Assembly (NCBI GenBank): GCA_946491915.1 | Contig: CAMLYR010000007.1 | Span: 1 to 36,358, forward strand | Length of the DNA: 36,358 nucleotides | Origin: an uncultured Clostridium sp. | GTDB taxonomy: Bacteria; Bacillota_A; Clostridia; TANB77; CAG-508 | Direction: 5' to 3' | Part shown: positions 10,423 through 18,045 of the stretch, piece by piece | Layout: every line of letters begins with the position of its first letter | How positions within the stretch are numbered: position 1 is the stretch's first letter | Position numbers and translations under genes: made by a program | The notes under the pieces: model-generated | What the model saw: the letters and a program-made list of their open reading frames with translations, nothing else | Told to the model about the DNA's origin: nothing | The model's database searches: none

Positions 10423-10450
10423 ATTATATCATAAAAAAATATATTGTAAA
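10423..10450 (-). promoter_or_regulatory. Sigma-A promoter of one-TM gene and perhaps glucan synthetase
   Basis: The minus strand reads TTTACA (10445-10450), 16 bases, then TATAAT (10423-10428). It points leftward at the 306-residue gene, leaving a leader of about 90 bases. I see no separate good promoter just before the synthetase. Confidence 0.65.
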
Positions 10451-10493
10451 CTTTTTTTTATTTTTTTGTTTTTATTCCTGATTTCTTTCACTT

Positions 10494-10535
10494 TCGACAA
10501 AATTCTTCATATGATATATAAAGCAACTTAAGTTG
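10494..10535 (+). promoter_or_regulatory. Sigma-A promoter with palindromic operator-like site
   Basis: TCGACA (10494-10499), 17 bases, then TATAAA (10517-10522) point rightward. The perfect palindrome CAACTTAAGTTG (10524-10535) begins one base after the -10, over the expected transcription start. This is a usual place for a repressor site, though a short 5' hairpin is also possible. Confidence 0.6.
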
Positions 10536-10557
10536 TTTTAGAAAGGGTGATTTTAAA

Positions 10558-11070
10558 ATGGATTATAATAAAAAACCATGTCAAATTTTAGATGTTGATG
10601 GAGTTATATCTGGAGGAAAACAATTTGATCTAGACATCACTTTACCTGAAGATAATCGCGATGTCATCTATGGTGTTGTCAAAGATTGCTTTAAAGAACC
10701 AGTAGCAGATGCTGTTGTAAAATTAGTAGAAATTGTTTATGATTGTGGTAAAGAAGAACGTAGAGCAATTGGGCATACGTTTACAGATTGTGAAGGAGAA
10801 TTTGTTTTTGGTCCTTTATGCCCAGGAAAACAATATGCTATTCAAATCTGGGTAAATGATACGAAAAAAATAAAAATTTGTGCTAAATGTCATCATGAAG
10901 GAAAATGTTTAAAAGGTGATAAACATGAAAAATGTGATTGCTTTTTAGAATCTGATAAATGTAAAGATAAGAAAGATGAAAAATACGACGATAAATATGA
11001 TGACAAATATGAGGATAAATGTAATAAAAAATGTGATGAAAAACACAATGATAAATGCTGTGACAAATAA
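10558..11070 (+). CDS. Cna-B/transthyretin-fold protein with Cys/Lys/Asp-rich tail
   Basis: The 170-residue protein has no signal peptide. Residues 30-110 resemble a carboxypeptidase-regulatory-like (Cna-B, prealbumin-type) beta-sandwich: VIYGVVKDCFKEPVADAVVKL, then HTFTDCEGEFVFGPLCPGKQYAI. From about 115 the chain turns into a low-complexity tail of Cys, Lys, Asp and His with repeated DDKYDDKYEDKC-like units and about ten Cys. Such tails suit metal binding or disulfide cross-linking, and similar single-domain proteins occur in clostridial spore surface layers as I recall; that role is inference. The ATG at 10558 follows AAAGGGTGAT. It is a single-gene unit with its own promoter, palindrome and terminator. 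Confidence 0.75.
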   Translation: MDYNKKPCQILDVDGVISGGKQFDLDITLPEDNRDVIYGVVKDCFKEPVADAVVKLVEIVYDCGKEERRAIGHTFTDCEGEFVFGPLCPGKQYAIQIWVNDTKKIKICAKCHHEGKCLKGDKHEKCDCFLESDKCKDKKDEKYDDKYDDKYEDKCNKKCDEKHNDKCCDK

Positions 11071-11102
11071 ATTACTAGTATCTAAATCTGTCGTTAAAAG
11101 CC

Positions 11103-11138
11103 AAAAATCCAACTTTTATTTAAGTTGGATTTTTTGAC
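11103..11138 (+). terminator. Intrinsic terminator
   Basis: AAAAATCCAACTT (11103-11115) pairs with AAGTTGGATTTTT (11122-11134) around a six-base loop and ends in T residues, 32 bases after the Cna-B-like gene. Confidence 0.88.
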
Positions 11139-11195
11139 TTTTTAATGCTAACTAAGCTTATTTCTTTATATTTTTATGCACATATTTTTGTTTTC

Positions 11196-11336
11196 TTATA
11201 CAATGCCCATCTTTTTTATCATATTTCTTCCCTTTTTCATCATTTTTCTTTTTGTACTTTTTCCCATTTCTGTATACATCATAGCTGCTCCTGTTACTAA
11301 TAGTCCTCCTATGACAACACCTTTTACAAATTTCAT
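11196..11336 (-). CDS. Small one-TM basic protein (46 aa)
   Basis: This short gene encodes MKFVKGVVIGGLLVTGAAMM, one TM segment, followed by a basic tail ending KKGRNMIKKMGIV. Three in-frame ATGs stand at 11345, 11342 and 11336. GAGG at 11346-11349 gives 9-base spacing to 11336, so I chose that one. The TM-plus-basic-tail pattern resembles small YtxH-like membrane proteins common in clostridia. It follows the TauE/SafE gene in the same direction with a gap of about 28 bases, so the two are probably co-transcribed. Function is unknown. Confidence 0.7.
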   Translation of the reverse strand: MKFVKGVVIGGLLVTGAAMMYTEMGKSTKRKMMKKGRNMIKKMGIV

Positions 11337-11364
11337 ATTCATCATCCTCTCTAAAATCTTATTT

Positions 11365-11757
11365 TTAACTTTCATTTTTAGTATCTCGTGTTTTTTGTTT
11401 TTTATACCATTTTATAATGGTATATATTTCATGAATGGCAATGATAGCCAAAAATATGCCAAAACATTTTCTTAATAGATTCACATCAATATTAATGGAT
11501 ATATTAGCACCAATAATTGCACCTAATATTCCAAATACAGAAATCAATACTGCACTTTGCAAAGCAATATTTTTATTTCTTAAATTTATGATGATTGCTA
11601 TTATGGAAGTAGGAATAAAAAAAATGAGATTCGTCGCTTGTGCAATATGTTGTTCAATTCCCAACATATACACAAGGAGAAAGATTAAGATGGTTCCTCC
11701 TCCCATTCCTGTTCCACTAATAATTCCTGATAGTATACCTATTAAAATTTCTATCAT
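11365..11757 (-). CDS. Half-size TauE/SafE (TSUP) membrane permease, second gene
   Basis: This 130-residue protein has about four TM helices and the TSUP signature glycine stretch GILSGIISGTGMGGG at residues 7-21. TSUP proteins export sulfite, sulfoacetate or related anions and usually have about 250 residues and eight TM helices made of two repeats. Here only one repeat is present; the other half is the neighbouring gene, nine bases away. The basic C-terminus (WYKKQKTRDTKNES) looks like a natural end rather than a break. The pair probably forms a heterodimer. Substrate unknown. Confidence 0.85.
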   Translation of the reverse strand: MIEILIGILSGIISGTGMGGGTILIFLLVYMLGIEQHIAQATNLIFFIPTSIIAIIINLRNKNIALQSAVLISVFGILGAIIGANISINIDVNLLRKCFGIFLAIIAIHEIYTIIKWYKKQKTRDTKNES

Positions 11758-11766
11758 ATTTTCCTC

Positions 11767-12123
11767 TTACTGAAAAATCATTTTATAGGAAGCATATATT
11801 AAAAAAATCGTAAATGCCATTTTCAAGTATTGCACTGGTATCTTTTTTAGTACTTTTGCCCCTATATATCCTCCTATCATTCCACCAATAGCACAAAGTA
11901 TAGATATGTTCCAATCTATATAATTCCCTTTATAATAGAAAAATCCACTTGTGATAACCATTGGTAATATACAAAATATAGAGGTTCCTCTTGCTTTTTT
12001 ATCTTCCATATTTAATAAATATATCAATGCCGGAACCACAATCATTCCTCCACCTGTTGAAAACAATCCACTGACAATTCCAGCTAATATTCCTATTATG
12101 ATTTTTCTTGCTATATTTTTCAT
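11767..12123 (-). CDS. Half-size TauE/SafE (TSUP) membrane permease, first gene
   Basis: From the ATG at 12123 this encodes 118 residues: MKNIARK, then GILAGIVSGLFSTGGGMIVV, the same glycine signature as its partner downstream, and about four TM helices ending IYASYKMIFQ. The frame stays open to an ATG at 12198, but the extra 25 residues are Lys-rich and unlike a TSUP N-terminus. Neither start has a good ribosome binding site, so the start is uncertain. It is the first of two tandem half-transporters. Confidence 0.82.
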   Translation of the reverse strand: MKNIARKIIIGILAGIVSGLFSTGGGMIVVPALIYLLNMEDKKARGTSIFCILPMVITSGFFYYKGNYIDWNISILCAIGGMIGGYIGAKVLKKIPVQYLKMAFTIFLIYASYKMIFQ

Positions 12124-12246
12124 ATTTTCTATTTTTTGCAATTTCTTATTTTTTATGCATTTATGTTTTACTTTTTTACTTACGTAAAATTGATGCACAA
12201 ATCATGACAGTAACATAACAAGTAATTTTATTGAAAGATAAAAAAT

Positions 12247-12477
12247 TTATTCATGACAATATGGTTCTTCTTCTAAACCTTGAAAGATATTTTCTGCTAA
12301 TTGTGTGATTCTTTTATCACATTTTAGCATTTGTGCTATAATTTGTTTTCGTAATGCTTCCTCTTCTACATTTTCTACTATATCCAAAAATTTTTGTAAT
12401 TCAAATAAGTATATTTCATCTTGATTTTTCCATTTACTTTCTTTTGCATTTTTTTCATTATTTCCATCTCTTGGCAT
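12247..12477 (-). CDS. Small soluble hypothetical protein (76 aa)
   Basis: I do not recognise this 76-residue, mostly helical protein (FELQKFLDIVENVEEEALRK, IIAQMLKCDKRITQLAENIF). It has no TM segment, two Cys and a C-terminal YCHE. The ATG at 12477 follows a strong AGGAGGATAAA site, so it is very likely translated. It lies between rarA and the TSUP pair, all in the same direction. Confidence 0.75.
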   Translation of the reverse strand: MPRDGNNEKNAKESKWKNQDEIYLFELQKFLDIVENVEEEALRKQIIAQMLKCDKRITQLAENIFQGLEEEPYCHE

Positions 12478-12540
12478 TTTATCCTCCTCTTGTTATATTT
12501 CTATCTATATTTTCCATATCCTGATATCATATACTAAAAA

Positions 12541-12580
12541 AGCATAAAGATGACAGTTTTTTTATAAAATGTCATCTTTA
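12541..12580 (-). terminator. Probable terminator after rarA
   Basis: TAAAGATGACA (12545-12555) pairs with TGTCATCTTTA (12570-12580). Read leftward, the stem is followed within three bases by a run of six T. It lies 24 bases past the rarA stop. Confidence 0.65.
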
Positions 12581-12603
12581 CTATATAACTCTCTATTTGA
12601 TTC

Positions 12604-13848
12604 TTATAAATCAATATTTTCATCTTTTACAAAATATTTTGTTCCTACCATTTCATCTGGTAAATATTGTTGTTCTACATAGTGTCCAGGAAAATCATGA
12701 GGATATAAATAACCATTGCTATATCCTAAATTTTTCATATCTTCAATTGGTGCATTTCTTAAATGCATTGGTACTTCTCCTGTTTCTTTATTTTTTACAT
12801 CTTCTAACGCTTTATTAATTGCTAAATAACTTGCATTTGATTTTTTAGATAATGCAACATATATGGCTGCTTCTGATAAGATAATTCTAGCTTCTGGCAT
12901 ACCTACCATATGAACAGCTTGCATAGCAGAATTTGCAACTACTAAAGCTTGTGGATTTGCCAATCCTACATCTTCTGATGCACAAATGACAATTCTTCTT
13001 GCTAAAAACATGGGATCTTCTCCTCCATTTAAGGCTCTTGCTAAATAAAATACAACAGCATCAGGGTCAGAACCTCTCATAGATTTAATAAATGCGCTTA
13101 TATTGTCATAATGAGATTCTCCATTTTTATCAAATATAGCTTTTCTATCTTGTACACTATTTTTGATAATTTCATCTGTAATATGAATATATCCATCTGC
13201 ATCCATATTGGTTGTTAATACAGCAACTTCTAATCCATTTAAAGCTGTTCTGACATCTCCATTGGCAATAATCGCTAATTTTTTTAACGTTTCATCTTCT
13301 ATTTTGATATTATATTCCCCTAATCCGTCTTCTCTTGTAAGAGCATTTTTTAAGATTATAAAAATATTTTCTGTTGTTAATGGTTCTAATTTGATAACCA
13401 TTGACCTAGAAATCAAAGCTTTATTAACTTCAAAATATGGATTTTCTGTGGTTGCTCCAATTAAAATCACTGTTCCATTTTCCACATAAGGAAGTAATGC
13501 ATCTTGTTGCAACTTATTAAATCTATGAATCTCATCAATAAACAGAATACTTTTTCCTGCTGGATTGATCATAAAGTTTTTTGTTTCTTCTACCACTCTT
13601 TTAATATCTGCTACTCCAGCAGTAACTGCATTGATTTTATAAAATTTATATTTTGTGGTTTCACTAATCACTCTTGCTAATGATGTTTTTCCACACCCAG
13701 GAGGTCCAAACAAGATAATACTAGATAATCTGTCTGCTTTTATGGTTCTATATAATATTTTATCTTTTCCTAAAACATGTTCTTGTCCAACATATTCTTC
13801 TAAGGTTCTTGGTCTCATTCTAAATGCTAATGGCTCATTACTATTCAT
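12604..13848 (-). CDS. rarA: Replication-associated recombination protein A (RarA/MgsA)
   Basis: This 414-residue AAA+ ATPase of the RarA/MgsA/WRNIP1 family acts at stalled forks and gapped DNA and interacts with clamp-loader and SSB functions. Visible motifs are the N-terminal RMRPRTLEEYVGQEH, Walker A GPPGCGKT (48-55), Walker B ILFIDEIHRF (101-110) and sensor-1 GATTENP (131-137). The C-terminal part has SGDPDAVVFYLARALNGGEDP-type RarA text (here RGSDPDAVVFYL) and LRNAPIEDMKNLGYSNGY. The length is normal and the domains are complete. Its ribosome binding site (AAAGAGATG) is weak. ruvA lies upstream, with a 14-bp inverted repeat between the two genes. ruvB is not beside ruvA here. Confidence 0.97.
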   Translation of the reverse strand: MNSNEPLAFRMRPRTLEEYVGQEHVLGKDKILYRTIKADRLSSIILFGPPGCGKTSLARVISETTKYKFYKINAVTAGVADIKRVVEETKNFMINPAGKSILFIDEIHRFNKLQQDALLPYVENGTVILIGATTENPYFEVNKALISRSMVIKLEPLTTENIFIILKNALTREDGLGEYNIKIEDETLKKLAIIANGDVRTALNGLEVAVLTTNMDADGYIHITDEIIKNSVQDRKAIFDKNGESHYDNISAFIKSMRGSDPDAVVFYLARALNGGEDPMFLARRIVICASEDVGLANPQALVVANSAMQAVHMVGMPEARIILSEAAIYVALSKKSNASYLAINKALEDVKNKETGEVPMHLRNAPIEDMKNLGYSNGYLYPHDFPGHYVEQQYLPDEMVGTKYFVKDENIDL

Positions 13849-13881
13849 ATTTTCTACATCTCTTTCTTAAGGAATCATTTA

Positions 13882-13976
13882 GTTGAAAACAATTTGAATT
13901 TTAACTATGTTGCGCTTTCGTCTTTTATTTCCAATTAAATTCGATATCGTCAAAATACAATGAAATTGTTTTCAAC
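13882..13976. repeat. Long-loop inverted repeat between ruvA and rarA
   Basis: GTTGAAAACAATTT (13882-13895) and AAATTGTTTTCAAC (13963-13976) are perfect 14-bp inverted arms around 67 bases that include the palindrome CGATATCG (13942-13949). No T run follows, so it is not a standard terminator. The arm resembles the end of the larger element at 17684-17858. Confidence 0.7.
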
Positions 13977-13980
13977 CTCT

Positions 13981-14619
13981 TTAATTTGATAAAATGGTTA
14001 ACCCTTTCTTAATTAAATCTTCTGTACTTAAACCTGTTTTATCTATTTTCATAAATGCTTTTTCAATCTCTTTTTTGTTATATCCTAAAACTTGCAATGC
14101 TGCTATTGCCTCTTGCACTTTGTTATCATCTTCAATCATTTGTTTTACTTTTATACTTGTTTCACTGATGTCTTTATTATTTTTTGAAGCTATTTCTAAT
14201 TCTTGAATTTGTTGTTCTTTCTTAATCTTGTCTTTCAACTCTAAAATAATTCTTTTGGCTGATTTAGGACCAATTCCTGGAATAGATGTTAATACATTGA
14301 CATCCTCTGATACAATGGCTAACACAAATTCAGAAGGTGTACACACAGCTAACATTGCTAAAGCTGTTTTTGCTCCAACACCACTTACTGATAATAACAA
14401 TTCAAACATTCTTAATTCTTCATTAGAATTAAATCCATATATACTAATATCATCTTCTCTTACTCTATAATAAGTATATACTTTTACTTGTTCTCCTATA
14501 TTTCCTAATTTCTCCATTCCTATACTTGACATGAATACTTTATATCCTAATCCTCCTACATCAATGACCACATATTCTGTCATTTTCATTTCTAATGTTC
14601 CTTTTATATATGCTAACAT
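13981..14619 (-). CDS. ruvA: Holliday junction branch-migration protein RuvA
   Basis: RuvA binds four-way junctions and loads the RuvB motor. The 212-residue protein starts MLAYIKGTLE with an OB-fold N-terminal domain (1-65). It has two helix-hairpin-helix motifs, LLSVSGVGAKTALAML (about 75-90) and LTSIPGIGPKSAKRII (110-125), and a C-terminal UBA-like domain that contacts RuvB (YNKKEIEKAFMKI). The frame extends upstream to 14664, but that part runs through a repeat arm; the ATG at 14619 has AAAGGAAAAG at proper spacing and matches the family N-terminus. Downstream is rarA, not the usual ruvB. Confidence 0.96.
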   Translation of the reverse strand: MLAYIKGTLEMKMTEYVVIDVGGLGYKVFMSSIGMEKLGNIGEQVKVYTYYRVREDDISIYGFNSNEELRMFELLLSVSGVGAKTALAMLAVCTPSEFVLAIVSEDVNVLTSIPGIGPKSAKRIILELKDKIKKEQQIQELEIASKNNKDISETSIKVKQMIEDDNKVQEAIAALQVLGYNKKEIEKAFMKIDKTGLSTEDLIKKGLTILSN

Positions 14620-14638
14620 ATTCTTTTCCTTTCTTTTT

Positions 14639-14748
14639 AAAAGGGATTTTGGGGACGAACTCATTTTTCCCTTTTATAAAATTTAATATATTTTTTAAAG
14701 TTATTTTAGTAAAAAGGGAAAAATGAGTCCGTCCCCAAAATCCCTTTT
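14639..14748. repeat. REP/MITE-like foldback with GGGGACG...CGTCCCC arms
   Basis: The arms at 14639-14675 and 14712-14748 are 37 bases each and match as inverted repeats with one mismatch. The core reads GGGGACGNACTCATTTTT and the spacer is 36 bases of AT-rich DNA. It fills the space between the HD-hydrolase stop and the ruvA ribosome binding site. From memory, GGGGAC...GTCCCC foldbacks recur in many bacterial genomes and are tied to REP-associated (RAYT/TnpA_REP) transposases; no transposase is present here. Confidence 0.85.
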
Positions 14749-14761
14749 TACACTTCTCCTT

Positions 14762-15316
14762 TTATGTATCATAAAAATAAGTTGCTTCTAAATCTGCTTC
14801 ATGTGTTAATAATGCTATTGGATATTTTGTATAAGAAGCTCCTATCGAATTATATAATTCTTTTGGTTCTGTATATCCCATATGCCAACGAATGGCGTAT
14901 TTTTCTTCTGGTGTTAATTTCATATATTCTGTAATCATCATAACAGATTTTTCTCCATGACCATATGGAATGGTGTCTTCAATTGTATAATATGGTACTT
15001 TTTCCCATACACCTAATGCATTTTTCGCATTTCTGTAATCTATTTTATAAAAATTGGTTTTACAAATATCATGTAATAATCCTATGATAATAATAGATTC
15101 TTCTGGTACAGTTACACCTTTTATATTGTGTTCTACTTTGTGTTTTAGAATTTCATATACTTTTAAACTATGTTCTACCAATCCTCCTTCATGGTTTCCA
15201 TGAAATCTCGTACTAGCAGGTGCTTTAAAAAAATCTGACTTTTCTAAAAAATTGATAATATCTTCTATTCCTTCTCGATTGACTGTTCTTAATAATTTTA
15301 AAAATTCTTCTTTCAT
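14762..15316 (-). CDS. HD-domain metal-dependent phosphohydrolase
   Basis: This 184-residue single-domain protein has an ordered HD metal site: EHSLKVYEIL (H49), LLHDICK (H82, D83), YGHGEKS (H120), RWHMGY (H135) and THEADLEAT (D155). Its text RFHGNHEGGLVEHSLKVYE is shared with HD proteins found in phages and firmicute genomes. The substrate is probably a nucleotide or nucleic acid, but it cannot be told from sequence. The ATG at 15316 has AAGGAG seven bases upstream; the open frame before it (to 15409) is AT-rich and lacks such a site. It lies upstream of ruvA, with the 37-bp-arm repeat in between. Confidence 0.87.
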   Translation of the reverse strand: MKEEFLKLLRTVNREGIEDIINFLEKSDFFKAPASTRFHGNHEGGLVEHSLKVYEILKHKVEHNIKGVTVPEESIIIIGLLHDICKTNFYKIDYRNAKNALGVWEKVPYYTIEDTIPYGHGEKSVMMITEYMKLTPEEKYAIRWHMGYTEPKELYNSIGASYTKYPIALLTHEADLEATYFYDT

Positions 15317-15438
15317 TGTTTGCTCCTTTTTTATTATTTTATTCCTCCATATTATATATATCTTACTCATAAAAGTCAATAGTATTACAAACTTTTGTTT
15401 TGTTGTCAATTCTTAACTATACCAAATAAAATACAAAT

Positions 15439-15471
15439 AAGCTGTAAATAGCAAATTTCTACTTACAGCTT
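15439..15471 (-). terminator. Possible terminator after dapL
   Basis: AAGCTGTAA (15439-15447) pairs with TTACAGCTT (15463-15471), extended inward by TAG/CTA across a mismatch. The leftward tail TTATTTGTATTTTATTTG is only partly T-rich. It starts nine bases past the dapL stop. Confidence 0.5.
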
Positions 15472-15479
15472 TCTCTATA

Positions 15480-16715
15480 TTATTTATTCCATTTTTTTAT
15501 TCTTTCAACTGCTTTTACTGTATTTTCTTTTGTTCCAAAAGCAGTTAACCTAAAATATCCCTCTCCATGAGGTCCAAATCCACTTCCTGGAGTTCCTACA
15601 ACATTTACCTCTTCTAATAATTTATCAAAGAATTCCCATGAAGTCATTCCATCTGGTACTTTCAACCAAACATATGGTGAGTTAATAGCTCCATATACTG
15701 TAAATCCTGCTTCTTCTAATCCTTTTTTGATAATTTTTGCATTTTCTTTATAATACCCAATATTTTCTTGTATTTGTTTTCTTCCTTCTGCTGTATAGGT
15801 AGCTTCTGCTGCTCTTTGTACAATATAGGATACTCCATTAAATTTTGTACAAGTTCTTCTATTCCAAAGTTTGTTTAAATCAACTGCTTCTCCATTTTTT
15901 GTATATCCTTTTACTGTTTTAGGAATCACTACATAGGCACATCTAACACCTGTAAATCCTGCTGTTTTTGAATAGCTTTTAAATTCAATGGCTACATCTT
16001 TTGCCCCTTCTACTTCATAAATGCTATGTGGTACATTTTCTTCCTCTATAAATGCTTCATATGCTGCATCATATAATATAATACTATTGTTTTGTTTTGC
16101 ATAATCTACCCAAACTTTTAAATCTTCTTTGGTTAATACTGTTCCTGTTGGATTATTGGGAAAACATAGATAAATCATATCTACTTTTTCTTTTGGTAAA
16201 TCTGGTTTAAAATCATTTTCAGCTGTTACTGGTAAATATACAATATTTTCATATGTTCCTGTTTTATCATTATATTTTCCACTTCTACCTGACATAACAT
16301 TTGTATCTAAATACACCGGATACACAGGGTCTGTAATCGCCACTTTATTATCTTGTGCAAATATATCGACAATATTACCACAATCACATTTTGCTCCATC
16401 TGATACAAATACTTCATCTGGTTCTATGTCCACTCCTCTTGCTTTATAGTCATGTTCTACAATCGCATTTCTTAAAAATTCATATCCCTGTTCTGGTCCA
16501 TATCCTTTAAATCCTTCAGCTGTTCCGATTTCATCAACTGCTTTATGCATGGCTTCTAAACATGCTGGTACAATTGGTTTTGTAACATCTCCAATTCCTA
16601 GTTTGATAATTTCTTTATCTGGATTGTTTTTTGTATATTCTGCTACTTTTTTTGCTACTGTAGAAAACAAATAGCTTTCTTGTAAATTTAAAAAATTTTC
16701 ATTTATATAACTCAT
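15480..16715 (-). CDS. dapL: LL-diaminopimelate aminotransferase
   Basis: DapL converts tetrahydrodipicolinate plus glutamate directly to LL-diaminopimelate, bypassing the succinylase and acetylase branches. The protein is a fold-type I PLP enzyme of 411 residues. It has [20 protein letters not shown] near the N-terminus, [32 protein letters not shown], the PLP-lysine motif [10 protein letters not shown] (Lys near 250) and [14 protein letters not shown] near the end. Two in-frame ATGs stand at 16724 and 16715. The GAGGAGG at 16726-16732 is one base from the first and ten from the second, so I chose 16715. dapF, the next enzyme in the pathway, is directly upstream. Confidence 0.96.
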   Translation of the reverse strand: MSYINENFLNLQESYLFSTVAKKVAEYTKNNPDKEIIKLGIGDVTKPIVPACLEAMHKAVDEIGTAEGFKGYGPEQGYEFLRNAIVEHDYKARGVDIEPDEVFVSDGAKCDCGNIVDIFAQDNKVAITDPVYPVYLDTNVMSGRSGKYNDKTGTYENIVYLPVTAENDFKPDLPKEKVDMIYLCFPNNPTGTVLTKEDLKVWVDYAKQNNSIILYDAAYEAFIEEENVPHSIYEVEGAKDVAIEFKSYSKTAGFTGVRCAYVVIPKTVKGYTKNGEAVDLNKLWNRRTCTKFNGVSYIVQRAAEATYTAEGRKQIQENIGYYKENAKIIKKGLEEAGFTVYGAINSPYVWLKVPDGMTSWEFFDKLLEEVNVVGTPGSGFGPHGEGYFRLTAFGTKENTVKAVERIKKWNK

Positions 16716-16802
16716 ATTTTTCATTCCTCCTCATTTTCTTTATAAGGTTTTATTTTACAACATTTTTCAGGCAAATCTTATAAAAACATATATGCCTTTC
16801 TT

Positions 16803-17651
16803 TTAATCTTTAGGCATATCGATTAATTCACCTTCAAAAACAGTCACTGCTGGTCCTGTCATATATACATGATTATCTTCTTTGTTCCATTCAATTTCTA
16901 AGATTCCACCTAATAATTCTACATTTACTTTGTTTTCTGTCAAACCATTTAAACTACATGCCACAACTGATGCACAAGCACCTGTACCACAAGCTAATGT
17001 TTCTCCAGCCCCTCTTTCCCAAACTCGCATTTTAATATGGTTTTTATCTACAACTTCAATAAATTCCACATTTGTTTTATTAGGAAATGCTTTATCTACT
17101 TCTAAAATTTTTCCATAAGTTTCTACATCAAACGCTTTTGTATTTTCTACAAATGTAATCGCATGTGGATTTCCCATTGACACACAAGTAAATGTAAATT
17201 CTTTATCTTTTGCTTTTAACTTTAAATTTTTTACTGGTTCTTCTTCTGCAATAACAGGTATTTCCTTTGGTGTAAGGATTGGCTCTCCCATATCCACTCT
17301 TACTGTTTTTACCTTTCCTTTCTCTACATTTAATTGTAGTATTTTTACACCTGCTAATGTTTCTATGGTAACTTCTGTTTTATCTGTAAGTCCTTTGTCA
17401 TATACAAATTTTCCTACACATCGAATTCCATTTCCACACATTTCCGCTTCACTACCATCTGAATTAAACATCCTCATTTTAAAATCTGCAATCTCACTTT
17501 TGCATATTAAAATCAGTCCATCAGATCCAATTCCAAAGTTTCGATTGCTAACAAATTGAGCTAGAGATGATTCCTTTTCTATATTTTGATGAATCGCATC
17601 CATATAGACATAATCATTCCCTAGCCCATGCATTTTTGTAAATTTTATCAT
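16803..17651 (-). CDS. dapF: Diaminopimelate epimerase
   Basis: DapF converts LL- to meso-diaminopimelate, the precursor of lysine and of the peptidoglycan cross-link, without a cofactor, using two cysteines. Both are present: Cys72 in EMCGNGIRC and Cys221 in [10 protein letters not shown]. The N-terminus [18 protein letters not shown] and IGSDGLILI are typical, and 282 residues is normal. The ATG at 17651 follows AAGGGATGAGAATAAA. It is the first gene of dapF-dapL, with 87 bases between them, and is preceded by a leader of about 255 bases that can fold extensively. Confidence 0.97.
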   Translation of the reverse strand: MIKFTKMHGLGNDYVYMDAIHQNIEKESSLAQFVSNRNFGIGSDGLILICKSEIADFKMRMFNSDGSEAEMCGNGIRCVGKFVYDKGLTDKTEVTIETLAGVKILQLNVEKGKVKTVRVDMGEPILTPKEIPVIAEEEPVKNLKLKAKDKEFTFTCVSMGNPHAITFVENTKAFDVETYGKILEVDKAFPNKTNVEFIEVVDKNHIKMRVWERGAGETLACGTGACASVVACSLNGLTENKVNVELLGGILEIEWNKEDNHVYMTGPAVTVFEGELIDMPKD

Positions 17652-17683
17652 TTTATTCTCATCCCTTCCTAAAGGCTCAAATC

Positions 17684-17858
17684 AAGTTGGAAAAGAATTA
17701 AATTTTGGCAATGCTGAGCTTGTTAAGGCTTTGCCTGTTACAAGGTCAGTATGCATAGCTGGAAAATTTTATTTAAAAGGCAAGGGCGCATACTATTGTA
17801 TGTAACCGCGTTTTAAATGAAATTTGACGCAGCAAAAATTGTAATTATTTTTCAACTT
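17684..17858. repeat. Multi-hairpin inverted-repeat element in dapF leader
   Basis: The ends (AAGTTGG.AAAAGAATTA from 17684 and TAATTATTTTTCAACTT ending 17858) pair imperfectly over about 30 bases. Inside are two hairpins: CTGAGCTTGT/ACAAGGTCAG (17714-17723 with 17740-17749) and ATTTAAAA/TTTTAAAT (17771-17778 with 17811-17818), the latter topped by CATAC/GTATG. The result is a closed stem with two inner hairpins. It lies wholly within the predicted dapF 5' untranslated region and has higher GC than its surroundings. It may be a mobile foldback element or a structured leader RNA. I do not see the lysine riboswitch core. Confidence 0.65.
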
Positions 17859-17914
17859 TCACCTCTTTTAGGTATTAATAAATAGAATAATATAATTATA
17901 TGATTCTATTCTGG

Positions 17915-17943
17915 ATTTTATCATAGTATCCTATTTTTGTAAA
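17915..17943 (-). promoter_or_regulatory. Sigma-A promoter of dapF-dapL
   Basis: On the minus strand, TTTACA (17938-17943), 17 bases, then TAAAAT (17915-17920). It places the start of transcription near 17908, about 255 bases before the dapF ATG. Confidence 0.65.
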
Positions 17944-17989
17944 TAGAAACCATTTATAAAAAATTCATAAAATCTTAACTTTTATATTA

Positions 17990-18018
17990 TTGTAAAAACA
18001 TAAACATTACTATATAAT
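17990..18018 (+). promoter_or_regulatory. Sigma-A promoter of transglycosylase gene
   Basis: TTGTAA (17990-17995), 17 bases, then a perfect TATAAT (18013-18018). It lies back to back with the dapF promoter; the leader to the ATG is about 20 bases. Confidence 0.75.
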
Positions 18019-18045
18019 AAAGAAAAAGATTATATAGAGGTGTCT

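Noticed and set aside
10509..10517. Sigma-K type -10 (CATATGATA) before the Cna-B-like gene
   Set aside because: No matching -35 at proper spacing, whereas a sigma-A promoter with 17-base spacing covers the same site.
11176..11475. Hydrophobic plus-strand open frame of 99 codons
   Set aside because: It is antisense to the 46-residue gene and the TSUP gene, both of which have family features or a ribosome binding site.
17796..17857. Short leader peptide (TTG after GAGGTGAAAG, about 20 codons) in the dapF leader
   Set aside because: The TTG falls within the repeat arm, and the peptide has no run of Lys codons that would suggest attenuation.
17655..17880. Lysine riboswitch ahead of dapF
   Set aside because: The leader is long and folded, but I could not find the conserved core of that riboswitch. 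Decisive check: a covariance search with the Rfam lysine model.
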